Assembly: GCF_023898315.1 (NCBI RefSeq)
Contig: NC_064615.1
Location: 734,311,450 to 734,375,449 of the forward strand
DNA: 64,000 nucleotides
Origin: Schistocerca nitens
Lineage: Eukaryota; Arthropoda; Insecta; Orthoptera; Acrididae
Reading direction: 5' to 3'
This document shows positions 47,956-59,865 of the stretch, piece by piece. Position 1 is the first letter of the stretch. Every line of letters starts with the position of its first letter. The position numbers and the translations under genes are program-made. Below the pieces are notes generated by a model that saw nothing but the letters and a program-made list of their open reading frames with translations, ran no database searches and was not told the origin of the DNA.

Positions 47956-49901
47956 GCCATCTGTTGCGACTGTGCAGGTGCCCAATCACCATCGAAGAGT
48001 CTTGCGGATAATATAGAAAGTCCATAAACCACCACTTGTGCGCTCACAAAGTTTTTGAAACTGTCCTTAGAACCAGCAATGCTGTTAACCAGTCCCTTGC
48101 TGAATTATCAACACATGTGCAAGCACTAACAGTCCCAACATCTCACATACTGTGCATATAATATGACCAACAGAAACGAGTGCAGTGAAATGTAACTTAT
48201 AAGTTACTTAATTTGATAAACTGATGTCAATTACAATTTTCTAACATAAGAATACAATAACAAAGGTACAAAATACATCATTAAAGAACATAACAATAGG
48301 GATAACATTTGTAGTAAAACAGGCTTTACAAAAGAATAGAAATAAACAGATTCATCAGTGTTACTGGAATTATGACATAATTAAATAAATAAAATAATGA
48401 GAATAGTTTTCGAAACATTAATTTCACACATGAACGTTAAAACAAAACAGAATAAATAATGTCTAAACATCTTTACAAAGTAAATAACACATTATTAGAA
48501 AAATTCTACAACAAAACTCTTATTAGCTAAACACATAAAGACAGGAAGAACACAAACACATAGTGGGATAACACAAAAGGAAAGGACAGGGTTTGTTTTA
48601 CTGCAGTATTTTGCAAACATTTTTTTTTTTTTGGAGATCTCCCTTCGTTCATCATTATTCCCAAAAAGTCCTATCTAAGCCTGCTTTCTGTATTCTGTTC
48701 ATCCTCTTTCAAAAATAGTTTTTCTCCACTGTACACTACTTTTTTGGCCAAACTATTTTCTTATAGCTTCTCAATGCATTTCTTCCAATTCAGCACAACT
48801 CGTTCTCTTATATAGCCTACCCCACCTTAAGCTAACTTAAATCTACTGAGCTCAGATGCTAAACTAAGGGGAGAGGCAATGCAGCAGCACAAAACAATTA
48901 ACACAAACAGCAAAGACAAAAAACAATGGAAATTGGCAAAGCAAGCAGCAGTAAATGTAATAACTTATATCTGATCATGACAAACCCACAAGCAGAAAAA
49001 ATAGTACACTAAAGACAACAATGCAGATAAGGGAAATGTATATTCACATCTTAATGTCTATGTAATTAAAGTGGTGCACCACAAAAACTTATTCTACAAA
49101 AAACTACCAAGTACTTGAAAAGAAAATTATGTATGCAGTTACTGTTATTAGTCCCTTCTTATTGTTCTTTCCTTTCCAAGTGCTTCTTTTTCGAAGAATG
49201 TGGATCATAAAATTATTATTTAATAGATCTGTTGACAGAAAGTGTTCACATTAGCAAATGCATTTAATTTTATTTTATGAAACCAATGCTGCAAGACAGC
49301 TGGAAACCAGATATCAAATGAAATAAGCAACTACGTACAAAGTAAAGCATAAAAATATCATTCAATAGTCATGTGGCATTTCATAAGTTAGTAGAAATTC
49401 TCTCAACTCTCGTAGACTGACGCTTGTCATAATCAGGTGTGCAGATGTAAGTATTTTTCCAAGTAATGAGCGTGTCGTATTTGCGATGCTTTCTAGAAAG
49501 GAATGTCAATAGCGAGGTTAATGGCCTCTCCCTTTTTTTTGTTGTGCTTCTGAAAGGCACACACTAATGGCTTTTTTTTCCAGGCGACTTTTGCGCAGCT
49601 GGGTGCTTAAAGTAACCTACCTTCCTTACCGAAATATTTACGACATAAGTTTCCGCTACAGTGACAGTTTGACACAAATAAAATTTCACAGGTCGAAATA
49701 TTTGCGTTCCAAATCTGTAGAAACAAAATCCTATAAATATAACAGTGTCCAAAAAATTTTCGCTGGCATTGTGATACACTCACGCATTTGGACACATTTC
49801 ATAACTGTTAAAGTACGATTCTTGGTTTCCAACATCCTTTTTCACAAATCAGTGTCCCTAACCACTACTCATTTTTCCTTACCTTATTACACATATACAT
49901 A

Positions 49902-51526
49902 CACTCCTGGAAATTGAAATAAGAACACCGTGAATTCATTGTCCCAGGAAGGGGAAACTTTATTAAAACATTCCTGGGGTCAGATACATCACATGATCAC
50001 ACTGCCAGAACCACAGGCACATAGGCACAGGCAACAGAGCATGCACAATGTCGGCACTAGTACAGTGTATATCCACCTTTCGCAGCAATGCAGGCTGCTA
50101 TTCTCCCATGGAGACGATCGTAGAGATGCTGGATGTAGTCCTGTGGAACGGCTTGCCATGCCATTTCCACCTGGCGCCTCAGTTGGACCAGCGTTCGTGC
50201 TGGACGTGCAGACCACGTGAGACGACGCTTCATCCAGTCCCAAACATGCTCAATGGGGGACAGATCCGGAGATCATGCTGGCCAGGGTAGTTGACTTACA
50301 CCTTCTACAGCACGTTGGGTGGCACGGGATACATGCGGACGTGCATTGTCCTGTTGGAACAGCACGTTCCCTTGCCGGTCTAGGATTGGTAGAACGATGG
50401 GTTCGATGACGGTTTGGATGTACCGTGCACTATTCAGTGTCCCCTCGACGATCACCAGTGGTGTACGGCCAGTGTAGGAGATCGCTCCCCACACCATGAT
50501 GCTGGGTGTTGGCCCTGTGTGCCTCGGTCGTATGCAGTCCTGATTGTGGCGCTCACCTGCACGGCGCCAAACACGCATACGACCATCATTGGCACCAAGG
50601 CAGAAGCGACTCTCATCGCTGAAGACGACACGTCTCCATTCGTCCCTCCATTCACGCCTGTCGCGACACCACTGGAGGCGGGCTGCACCATGTTGGGGCG
50701 TGAGCGGAAGACGGCCTAACGGTGTGCGGGACCGTAGCCCAGCTTCATGGAGACGGTTGCGAATGGTCCTCGCCGATACCCCAGGAGCAACAGTGTCCCT
50801 AATTTGCTGGGAAGTGGCGGTGCGGTCCCCTACGGCACTGAGTAGGATCCTACGGTCTTGGCGTGCATCCGTGCGTCACTGCGGTCCGGTCCCAGGTCGA
50901 CGGGCACGTGCACCTTCCGCCGACCACTGGCGACAACATCGATGTACTGTGGAGACCTCACGCCCCACGTGTTGAGCAATTCGGCTGTACGTCCACCCGG
51001 CCTCCCGCATGCCCACTATATGCCCTCGCTCAAAGTCCGTCAACTGCACATACGGTTCACGTCCATGTTGTCGCGGTATGCTACCAGTGTTAAAGACTGC
51101 GATGCCACGGCAAACTGGCTGACACTGACGGCGGTGCACAAATGCTGCGCAGCTAGCGCCATTCGACGGCCAACACCGCGGTTCCTGGTGTGTCCGCTGT
51201 GCCGTGCGTGTGATCATTGCTTGTACAGCACGAACGCTGGTCGAACTGAGGCGCCAGGTGGAAATGGCATGGCAAGCCGTTCCACAGGACTACATCCAGC
51301 ATCTCTACGATCGTCTCCATGGGAGAATAGCAGCCTGCATTGCTGCGAAAGGTGGATATACACTGTACTAGTGCCGACATTGTGCATGCTCTGTTGCCTG
51401 TGTCTATGTGCCTGTGGTTCTGTCAGTGTGATCATGTGATGTATCTGACCCCAGGAATGCGTCAATAAAGTTTCCCCTTCCTGGGACAATGCATTCACGG
51501 TGTTCTTATTTCAATTTCCAGGAGTG
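49902..51526 (-). mobile_element. Tc1-like transposon with 300-bp terminal inverted repeats
   Basis: Termini cactcctggaaattgaaata and tatttcaatttccaggagtg, flanked by TA (49900-49901 and 51527-51528). The inverted repeats span 49902-50201 and 51227-51526. The minus-strand transposase carries a helix-turn-helix (WTYSRIAQHVGREVSTVHRC), FSDESRF (first Asp), FQQDNARPHVS (second Asp) and SPDLSPIEHVWD (third residue Glu, DD34E). Two in-frame TGA codons (after PGTGPQ and after LPWPA) sit where Arg is expected. The end of the coding region lies inside the left inverted repeat, so a copy of it occurs inverted at the other end. The element is inserted just after the gag stop. Confidence 0.92.
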
Positions 51527-51533
51527 TAATATG

Positions 51534-54500
51534 TCATAAATGTTCAGGCAATTTGATTAAGCAAATGCGGATGAGTTCTGAGGGGCTGTAAGCGTTTGAT
51601 AGGTACTGATTCTTGTGCAACATGTCTTCAAAATATTTCACAAGACTGGAAAATTCAGATTGTTCGAAATGTTTCATCATTATGATGCTATGTTTTACTC
51701 GGTATTGTGCGGCTTGTGACCAATATGCTGAGAGGAAGGCATGGTAAAATTCTCCTTCACTGTAGCAATCGTGAATGACCGATCGCATTCTTACAGCTGG
51801 TTCATTCTCTAAGTAGCCACACTTAAATTCTAATCTATGCTCTAATGACCAGTTGGGAGGAAAACAATGAGAGAATTGATGAAGCCACGCTTGTGAATGA
51901 ATGTCGTTACCAGAATTCTTAAATGTTTTGAATTTACGTGTAGTAATGAACAGCTTATAGTCAAAATCATCGCGTCGGCGAGTCGCATATCGGTCATTGT
52001 TACGTCGTGTCGGCGGTTCCATCTTAAAATTCGGTGTACCTTGCCAATTTCTTTCATAATTTCCGAAATGCCCTATGTTATTATTTTGTGGCTTTTCCGT
52101 ATTTCTAAGTCCCTCTTCCCGTGTTGGAGCGCGAGTGTCCTCTGAAATATATAATTCTTGTATTACTTGTGCCAACTGATCTTGTACTTCCCGGATTTCT
52201 CTTTGGTGTTGCGTATTAATTTGATTCGGATTTTGTTTGAATTTCCTAATTTGTTCGTACTCTTCTGTGTCATTAAAGACTACCGGTCTTGCATCATTCA
52301 GATTATCATCTACCTTCGTAGATAAATTATTTAGCTGATTAGAAAGTTCGACTACTTTCTCTGATAATGAACTAATTTCCTCCATGTGTCTTTCTGAACC
52401 AATTTTCAGAGTATCTACAGTGTCCTTTAAGTTTTCCTGAATTTTTGCAAGTTGCGTAACCGGATCGGTAGATGCAACTGAGTCAATTTTAGCTTGCAGG
52501 GTCTCATGATTTTCATGAACAATAGTTTGCAGTTCTTTTATGGCTGCTTCGTGATTCTGTAATGCATTTTCATGACGCGAAAAAATAGGTTGGAAATGCT
52601 CACAAATTTGTGTTTTAACGTCATTACAGACTTTTTGACATTTCGATTCGATTTTATGTAACTCAGTTGTTAAATCTTCACGTGTTTGTTCAAGTGCGGT
52701 GTCTGACTTTTGAAGCTTTTGCTGTGTTTGTCTCTGATTTTGTTCCATTGTGTCTAACTTTTGAAGCTTTTGCTGTGTTTGTCTCTGATTTTGTTCCATT
52801 GTGTCTAACTGTTGCTGTGTTTGACTCTGATTTTATTTCATTTGTTGCATCAATTGCAATAATAATGTATTAGTGTCTGGAATCTGTTCCTCTATGCTTT
52901 TCGGCAGTGCATTTGCACCGGCAATATTCACATTTTGACAAGCAGAAAATGTGTCTTGACTTATTTGAGAAAACGGTGAGGACGCAAAACCTGAATCTAC
53001 AGTATTTAAAAGATTGTGTCCTGTCATTTCGGATTCCTGATTCGAGCTGTTGCCGACCGATCGATCGATAATGCTTCCCTGTTCACTAATTGTTTCACTG
53101 CCTACACCATTACAGGGTTATTACAAATGATTGAAGCGATTTCACAGCTCTACAATAACTTTATTATTTGATATATTTTCACAATGCTTTGCACACACAC
53201 ACACAAAAACTCAAAAAGTTTTTTTAGGCATTCACGAATGTTCGATGTGTGCCCCTTTAGTGATTCAGCAGACATCAAGCAGATAATCAAGTTCCTCCCA
53301 CACTCAGCGCCGCATGTCCCCATCAATGAGTTCGAAACCATCGTTGATGCGAGCTCGCAGTTCTGGCACGTTTCTTGGTAGAGGAGGTTTAAACACTGAA
53401 TCTTTCACATAACCCCACAGAAAGAAATCGCATGGGATTAAGTCGGAAGAGCGTGGAGGCCATGACATGAATTGCTGATCATGATCTCCACCACGACAGA
53501 TCCATCGGTTTTCCAATCTCCTGTTTAAGAAATGCCGAACATCATGATGGAAGTGCGGTGGAGCACCATCCTGTTGAAAGATGAAGTCGGCGCTGTCGGT
53601 CGCCAGTTGTGGCATGAGCCAATTTTCCAGCATGTCCAGATGCACGTGTCCTGTAACGTTTTTTTCGCAGAAGAAAAAGGGGCCGTAAACTTTAAACCGT
53701 GAGATTGCACAAAACACGTTAACTTTTGGTGAATTGTGAATTTGCTGCACGAATGCGTGAGGATTCTCTACCGCCCAGATTCGCACATTGTGTCTGTTCA
53801 CTTCACCATTAAGAAAAAATGTTGCTTCATCACTGAAAACAAGTTTCGCACTGAACGCATCCTCTTCCATGAGCTGTTGCAACCGCGCCGAAAATTCAAA
53901 GCGTTTGACTTTGTCATCGGGTGTCAGGGCTTGTAGCAATTGTAAACGGTAACGCTTCTGCTTTAGCCTTTTCCGTAAGATTTTCCAAACCGTCGGCTGT
54001 GGGACGTTTAGCTCCCTGCTTGCTTTATTCGTCGACTTCCGCGGGCTACGCGTGAAACTTGCCCGCACGCGTTCAACCGTTTCTTCGCTCACTGGAGGCC
54101 GACCCGTTGATTTCCCCTTACAGAGGCATCCAGAAGCTTTAAACTGCGCATACCATCGCCGATTGGAGTTAGCAGTTGGTGGATCTTTGTTGAACTTCGT
54201 CCTGAAGTGTCGTTGCACTGTTATGACTGACTGATGTGAGTGCATTTCAAGCACGACATACGCTTTCTCGGCTATTGTCGCCATTTTGTCTCACTGCGCT
54301 CTCGAGCGCTCTGGCGACAGAAACCTGAAGTGCGGCTTCAGCCGAACAAAACTTTATGAGTTTTTCTACGTATCTGTAGTGTGTCGTGACCATATGTCAA
54401 TGAATGGAGCTACAGTGAATTTATGAAATCGCTTCAATCATTTGTAATAGCCCTGTATTTGCAGCCCGCTCCATTTCCCTATGCACAATTACCAAATTAC

Positions 54501-54609
54501 TACTTTGTACATTAGATAATTCATTACTCGTCGGCGCTAACACACTGCTTTCGTCTTCAGTGTCATTTCTCAGTTTACTTTGGAGCCTAGTATTACATTT
54601 TTCACACGC
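51534..54609 (-). pseudogene. gag of the LTR element, split by a mariner insertion
   Basis: The frame starts MACEKCNTRLQSK on the right (54609). It is cut at codon ERAAN by the mariner copy and resumes to its left in the same reading frame. It continues through MTGHNLL (53027) to a TAA at about 52834-52836, then 421 further codons to a TGA at 51534. The middle has 17-residue repeats (MEQNQRQTQQKLQKLDT) inside a long Gln/Glu-rich coiled coil. The C-terminal part (SQAWLHQFSHCFPPNWSLEH, FYHAFLSAYWSQAAQYRVKH, YSPSELIRICLIKLPEHL) has the character of a retrotransposon capsid. The TAA falls in a copy of the repeat where CAA is expected. No zinc knuckle or protease follows. Confidence 0.8.
53113..54455 (-). 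mobile_element. mariner transposon of DD41D type, inserted in gag
   Basis: Inverted ends cagggttattacaaatgatt and aatcatttgtaatagccctg, flanked by TA (53111-53112 and 54456-54457), bound 1343 bp. The 326-codon minus-strand frame (54284 to 53304) starts MATIAEKAYVVLEMHSHQS and has a helix-turn-helix (NVPQPTVWKILRKRL), FSDEATFF (first Asp), FQQDGAPPH (second Asp) and SSDLIPCDFFLWG (third Asp). There are 41 residues between the second and third Asp. That spacing is known from the rosa group of mariners, not from classic DD34D mariners. The frame stops at DMRR, but sequence after the TGA still reads VWEELDYLLDVC, then two more TGA codons, so the C-terminus is truncated by mutation. Confidence 0.93.
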
Positions 54610-54915
54610 CATTAGTGTCACAATATTTCACACGACAACACGGAAAAGCACAATTTGAAGAGCAAAATAAGAAAACACATTAACATAGCATTGAAAATAA
54701 TATCTCGTTAATTGCAAGCGCAGCTGCGAAATAATTGGTGCAAATCTACATGCATTCCACAACTGTTTTACTGTACAAGAATGAAAAACTACAACTAGAA
54801 AGGAAATTCTCTCTACAATTACGCGCTAGCAATAAACAAAGTCTGCACTAATTCACAAACTACAAGATAAAATCAGAAGATTCCAGTGAGGTATCCTCGG
54901 CTAAGGGTCGACATA

Positions 54916-55617
54916 TGAAACGTCCCCTTAGAAAAATTAATGAATTACTGTGCTGATAAACCTCTTACATTATTTGCTTTTCAGACAGCTGAGCAAAACT
55001 GAACGTACTCAGACATTTCGCTCCTTACCTATTCTGGTCAACACTAAACTGACACACAATATTTTTTAGCGCAACGCATTCTGACTTCCAATAATCCCTA
55101 CAAGAGAATGGTCCCGACTAAATTAACCTATACGTTTCACAAATCGCTTACCTCACAAAAATCTTCGTTACCCAAACTACTGCAATACAGCGAGCGCCAA
55201 TACTGATAGCTAAATAAAAGATTCAACTACTCAAGGCACTAACTACTGATAGGCACAGTTAGGAAATGAAAGATTTTGATATAGAACAAACAATGTATTT
55301 ACCTTAAAAGTGTTCAAAAGTCATAATATATATATAGCAGTTCACGACATCCATTCTTACAAATGTACTGTTTCTGATAGACACACGTCCAGATCATCCG
55401 CTCTCAAAATTCCGCCATTTCTCTCCCCACATCTACCACTGCTGGCGGCTCACCTCCAACTGCGCAACGCTACGCGCTGGTAACAGCCAACTGCCCAACA
55501 CTACAATAGCTAACAACAATGCGAACCAGCCACAGACTGCACACAGCACAGCCAGTGATTTTCATACAGAGCGCTACGTGGCGTTACCAATATAAAAACC
55601 AAAACAGCTTACTTACA
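54916..55617 (-). repeat. 5' LTR of the gag-only element
   Basis: 702 bp, minus-strand start TGTAAGTAAGCTG and end GGGGACGTTTCA. Same length as the 3' LTR and the same orientation. Confidence 0.92.
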
Positions 55618-56620
55618 CACTGAGCTGAAAAAAGTCTTGTAATACCTCCTAATATCGAGTAGGACCTCCTTTTGCCCAGTGGTGTGCAACACCTCGACGT
55701 GGTATGCACTCAGGAAGTCGTTGGAAGTCCCCTGCAGAAATATTGAGCCATGCTGCCTCTTTATCCGTTGATAATTGCGAAAGTGTTGCGGGTGCAAGAT
55801 TGTATGCACGAGCTAACCTCTCTGTTACATACCATAAATGTTCGATGAGTGACAAACTTTTTTGCTCCTCAGACCAATTGCGGACAATTGTGGCCCGGTG
55901 ACATGGGCCAATATCATCCATAAGAATTCCTCGTCGATTGGGAACATAATACACAAATGGCTGCCAATACTCTCCAAGTAGCCGAATAAAAATGTTTCCG
56001 GTCAATGATCTGTTCGATTACACCAGAGGGCCCAGTCCATTTCATGTAAACACAGCTCACATCATTCTGGAGCCACCACAAACATGCACAGTGTCTTGTT
56101 GACAAACTGGTTCCATGGTTTCGCGTAGTGTGTGCCACACTCGAACCCTATCATTAGCTTTTACCTACTGAAATCGGGACTCGTGGGATCCGGCCACGGT
56201 TTTCCGGTCTCTAGGGATCAGCCGACAAGGTCATGAGCCAGAAGAGACGCTGCTCGCGGAGTCGCGCTCTCAGCAAAAGCACTTGCGTCGGTCGTCTACT
56301 ACTCTAGACCATTAACACAAAATTTCGTCCCACTGTCCTAACTGATACGTCCGTCGTACATCCAACATTGACATCTGTGGTTATTTCACGCAATGTAAAA
56401 TATAAACTTTGACGGCCGGAAATATCACGATTAATTAAATGTTCCGAGCTATTATGCCGTTGTCGAATGGATTTAACCTTAAGACCCGAAATTTCGTCCC
56501 CTTCTGAGGATGACATTTTCAAGGAGAAGCGTACCTTTTTTGAATGTCCGATTCACACTTTGGCTCCCTACTGACCACTGCATAATTCCGCTTCCGCGAG
56601 CTTCCACACAGTGGCATACA
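55618..56620 (-). mobile_element. Tc1-like transposon, partial, split by the LTR element
   Basis: The minus-strand frames carry transposase pieces: RVWHTLRETMEPVCQQDTVH near 56130, then (55649-56005) ILMDDIGPCHRATIVRNW (second Asp), IEHLWYVTERLARA (third-residue Glu) and the C-terminal AKGGPTRY. The left tip is cactgagctgaaaaaagt. Its first four bases are also the target-site duplication of the LTR element, whose other copy at 46651 is preceded by TA. So the LTR element landed in the terminal repeat of this transposon. The right terminal repeat was not found; an RTE 3' end begins at 56661. Confidence 0.75.
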
Positions 56621-56660
56621 TAACATGTTGTGAATTGTTGTTAGTGTGGCTCAGGAATCA

Positions 56661-58046
56661 TCTGTCATGATGATTGTTGTTGTTGTGGTCTTCACTCCAG
56701 AGACTGGTTTGATGCAGCTCTCCATGCTACTTTATCGTGTGCAAGCTTCTTCATCTCCAAGTACCGACTGCTACCTACATACTTCTGAATCTACCTAGTG
56801 TACTCATCTCTTGGCCTCCCTCTATGGTTTTTACCCTCCACGCTGCCCTCCAATACTGAATTGGTGATCCTTTGATGCCTTAGAATATGTCCTAACAACC
56901 AATCCCTCCTTCTAGTCAAGTTGTGCCACAGATTCCTCTTCTCCCCAATTCTATTCACTTCCTCCTCATTAGTTATGTGATCTACCCATCTAATATTCAG
57001 CATTCTTCTGTAGTACCACATTTCGAATACTTGTATTCTCTTCTTGTCTAAGCTGTTTTTCGTCCATGTTTCACTTCCATACATGGCCACACTCCATACA
57101 TTCACTTTCAGAAAAGACTTCCTGATACTTAAATCTATACTCGATGTAAACAAACTTGTCTTCTTCAAAAACGCTTTCCTGGCCATTGCCAGTCTACATT
57201 TTATGTCCTTTCTACTACAACCATCATCCGTTATTTTTCTCCACAAATAGCAAAACACATTTACTACTTTAAGTGTCCAATTTCCTAATCTAATTTCCTC
57301 AGCATCACCCGATTTAATTCTAGTACATTCCATTATCCTGGTTTTGCTTTTGTTGATGTTCACCTTATATCCTGCTTTCAAGTCTGTCTCCATTCAGTTA
57401 AACTGCTCTTCCAGGTCCTTTGCTGTCTCTGACAGACTTACAATGTCATCAGCAAACCTCAAAGATTTTATTTCTTCTTCATGGATTTTAATTACTCCTC
57501 CAAATTTTTCTTTTGTTTCCTTGACTGCTTGGTCAATATACAATTTGAATAACATTGGGATAGGTTGCAATCTTGTATCACTCCCTTCCCAACCACTGCT
57601 TCCCTTTCATTCCCCTCTATTTTTATGAATGCAATCTGGTTTCTGTACAAATTGTAAATAGCATTTCGCTGCCTGTATTTGACCATTGCCACCTTCAGAA
57701 TTTGATAGACAGTATTCCAGTCAACATTGACAAAAGCTTTCTCTAAGTCTGTAAATGCTAGTAACGTAGGTTTGCCTGTCCTTAATCTATCTTCTAAGAG
57801 AAGCCGTAGGGTCAGTGCTATCATTTCTACGGAATCCAAACTGATCTTCCTCGAGGTCGGCTTCTACCAGTTTTTTCACTCGTCTGGAAAGAATTCGTGT
57901 TAGTATTTTGCAGCCGTGACTTATTAAGCTGACAGTTCGGTAACATTCACACCTGTCAACACTTGCTTTCTATAGGATTGGAATTATTATATTCTTCTTG
58001 AAGTCTGAGTGTATTTTGCCTGTCTTATACATCTTGCTCACCAGAG
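56661..58046 (-). pseudogene. RTE-clade LINE copy, 5'-truncated and decayed
   Basis: Minus-strand frames at 57492-57839 (FTDLEKAFVNVDWNTVYQIL) and 56791-57393 (GYKVNINKSKTRIMECTRIK, LGNWTLKVVNVFCYL, GSETWTKNSLDKKRIQVFEM, GRPRDEYTR) are close relatives of the RTE copy at 24-26 kb in opposite orientation. Stops and frameshifts break the frame, and the YADD box region falls in a shifted segment. The 3' tail is a short (ttg)n tract on the plus strand at about 56668. The right end at 58046 adjoins an unrelated LINE. Confidence 0.88.
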
Positions 58047-59865
58047 CATCAACAAAATATTTTCGCATTCCGAGGAGAAATTTGATCATTGAAATTTCGT
58101 GAGAGAATTTGTTTTAATGATGTCCACCTCAAACCCTGTTTCCTGCCAGTGACACTCTCTCCCCTATTTCGCAATAATACAAAAAGTGCTGCCCCTCTTT
58201 GACCTTTCTCGATGTATTCTGTTAATTCTATCTGGTAAGGATCTCACACCGCGCAGCAGTACTCTAAACGATGATGGACAAGCGTAGCGTAATCTGTCTC
58301 TTTGTAGATCTGTTACATTTTCTAAGTGTCCTGCCAATAAAACACAGTCTTTGGTTTGCCTTCTCCACAACATTTTCTATGTGTTATTTGCAATTTCAGT
58401 TTTTCGTACTTGTAATTCCTACGTAATTAGATGAATTTACGGCCCTTACATTTGACTGATTTATCGTGTAATCCAAATTTAACGGATTCCTTTTACTACT
58501 CATGTGTTTGACCTCACACTTTTCGTTGTTTAGGGTCAACTGCCAATTTTTGAACCGTACAGATATCTTTTCTAAATCGTTTCGCAATTTTGTTTGATCT
58601 CCTGATGACTTTACTGTACGCTAATCATCTGCAAACAACCTACAACAGCTGCTCAGATGGTCTCCTAAATCGTTTATGTAGGTAAGTAACAGCAGAGAGC
58701 CTGTAACACTGCCTTGGGGAGCTCCAAAAATCACTTCTACTACAAACAGTGACCTCTCTGACAGGGAATCACGAAACCAGTCACATAACTGAGACGATAT
58801 TCCATAAGGACACAATTTCACTACAAGCCGCTTGTGCTGTACAGTGTCAAAAGCCTTCTGGAAATCTATAAAAATGGAATCAATTTGAAATCTATTGTCA
58901 ATAGCACTGAATGCTTCGTGTGTGTAAAGAGCTACATGTGTTTCACAAGAACAATGTTTCCTAAATCCGTGTTGAGTGTGTGCCAATAGACTATTCTCTT
59001 CGAGGCAAAATGGAAATGAGTGTATGGCATCGTTGGCCGGGAGGCCCCTATTCGGGGATCTTTGTGGTAATTCATAATGTTCGATCACAATATATGTGCA
59101 ACAATTCTGTTGTACATCGACGATAATGACACGGGCCTGTAATTTAATAGATTACTCCTACTACCTTTCTTGAACACTGGTGTGACCTGTGCAGCTTTCC
59201 GGTCTTTGGTTCAAAAATGGCTCTGAGCAATATGGGACTTAACATCTGAGGTCATCAGTCCCCTAGAACTTCGAACTACTTAAACCTAACTAACCTAAAG
59301 GACTTCACACACATCCATGCCCGAGGCAGGATTCGAACCTGCGACCGTAGCGGTCGCGCGGTTCCAGACTGTAGCGTCTAGAAAGGCTCGGCCACACCGG
59401 CCGGCGCTCCGGTCTGTGGTAGGGATCTTTCGTCGAGCGAGCGGTTGCTTATGATAGTTAAGTATGGAGCTATTGCATCAGCATACTCCCAAAGGTACGT
59501 ACTTGGCATACAGTCTGGACCGAAAGATTTGCTGTTATTAAGTGTTTTAAGTTGCTTCACTACTCCGAGGATATCTACTCCTAAGTGACTCATGTTCGAA
59601 GCTGTTCTTGATTCAAATTCTGGAATATTTACTTCGTATTCTTAGGTGAATCAATTTAGTATGGCTGTGTTTAGTAACCCTGCTTTCGTAGCACTGTCGT
59701 CGACATTATTTTCATTTCCTTCGCGTGAAGGAGGTATTGATTGTATGTAGCCGCTAGCATACATTAGATACAACCAGAATCTCTTTGGATTTTGTGCCAG
59801 GTTTCGACACAAAATTTCTTTGTTGAAACTCTCCATGGCTGGTATGTCTTACGTAAATACATAAA
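58047..59865 (-). pseudogene. CR1/jockey-like LINE RT region with nested SINE
   Basis: Right to left on the minus strand: RNLAQNPKRFWLYLM (59651-59836); LKTLNNSKSFGPDCMPSTYL (59378-59593), then the SINE at 59211-59407; then HTQHGFRKHCSCETHVALYT, SIFIDFQKAFDTVQHKRLVV, FGAPQGSVTGSLLLLTYIND and RLFADD (58621-59088). The last four are RT motifs 2a-5, including the DD pair of the active site. NNEKCEVKHMS follows at 58396-58587, with the C-terminal region near 58164. Stops separate the blocks. The right flank 59880-60150 holds an 87-codon frame of unknown nature. Confidence 0.8.
59211..59407 (-). repeat. tRNA-headed SINE nested in a LINE
   Basis: Tail side starts tcaaaaatggctctgagcaa and the head ends ggccacaccggccggcg. 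The 13-bp flanks tccggtctttggt (59198-59210) and tccggtctgtggt (59408-59420) differ at one base. It interrupts the RT frame of the surrounding LINE, so it is younger than that LINE. Confidence 0.9.

Larger units (their letters stand above)
46655..55617 (-). mobile_element. Complete LTR retroelement encoding only Gag
   Basis: Two direct 702-bp LTRs (46655-47356 and 54916-55617) bound the unit, and cact stands outside both ends (46651-46654 and 55618-55621), a 4-bp target-site duplication. On the minus strand the order is 5' LTR, a leader, gag (54609 to 51534), about 4 kb without any recognisable protease, RT, RNase H or integrase, a 54-bp tandem repeat zone, a polypurine tract (gtggggagcatgggagct) and the 3' LTR. 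After removing the two nested DNA transposons the internal region is only about 4.6 kb. It therefore resembles a non-autonomous gag-carrying element that would need Pol from a partner. No clear tRNA primer site was seen after the 5' LTR. Confidence 0.88.

Noticed and set aside
47775-48047. Repetitive proteins on both strands
   Set aside because: By-product of the 54-bp tandem repeat whose period is divisible by three.
50858-51439. 193-codon plus-strand frame and mirror frames at 49989-50243 and 51214-51498
   Set aside because: They lie in the inverted repeats or antisense to the Tc1 transposase and repeat each other because the ends are inverted copies.
16607-55617. One giant element bounded by the LTRs at 16607 and 54916
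   Set aside because: The copy at 16607 is in the opposite orientation and has its own 4-bp target-site duplication (acac), so it is an independent solo LTR.
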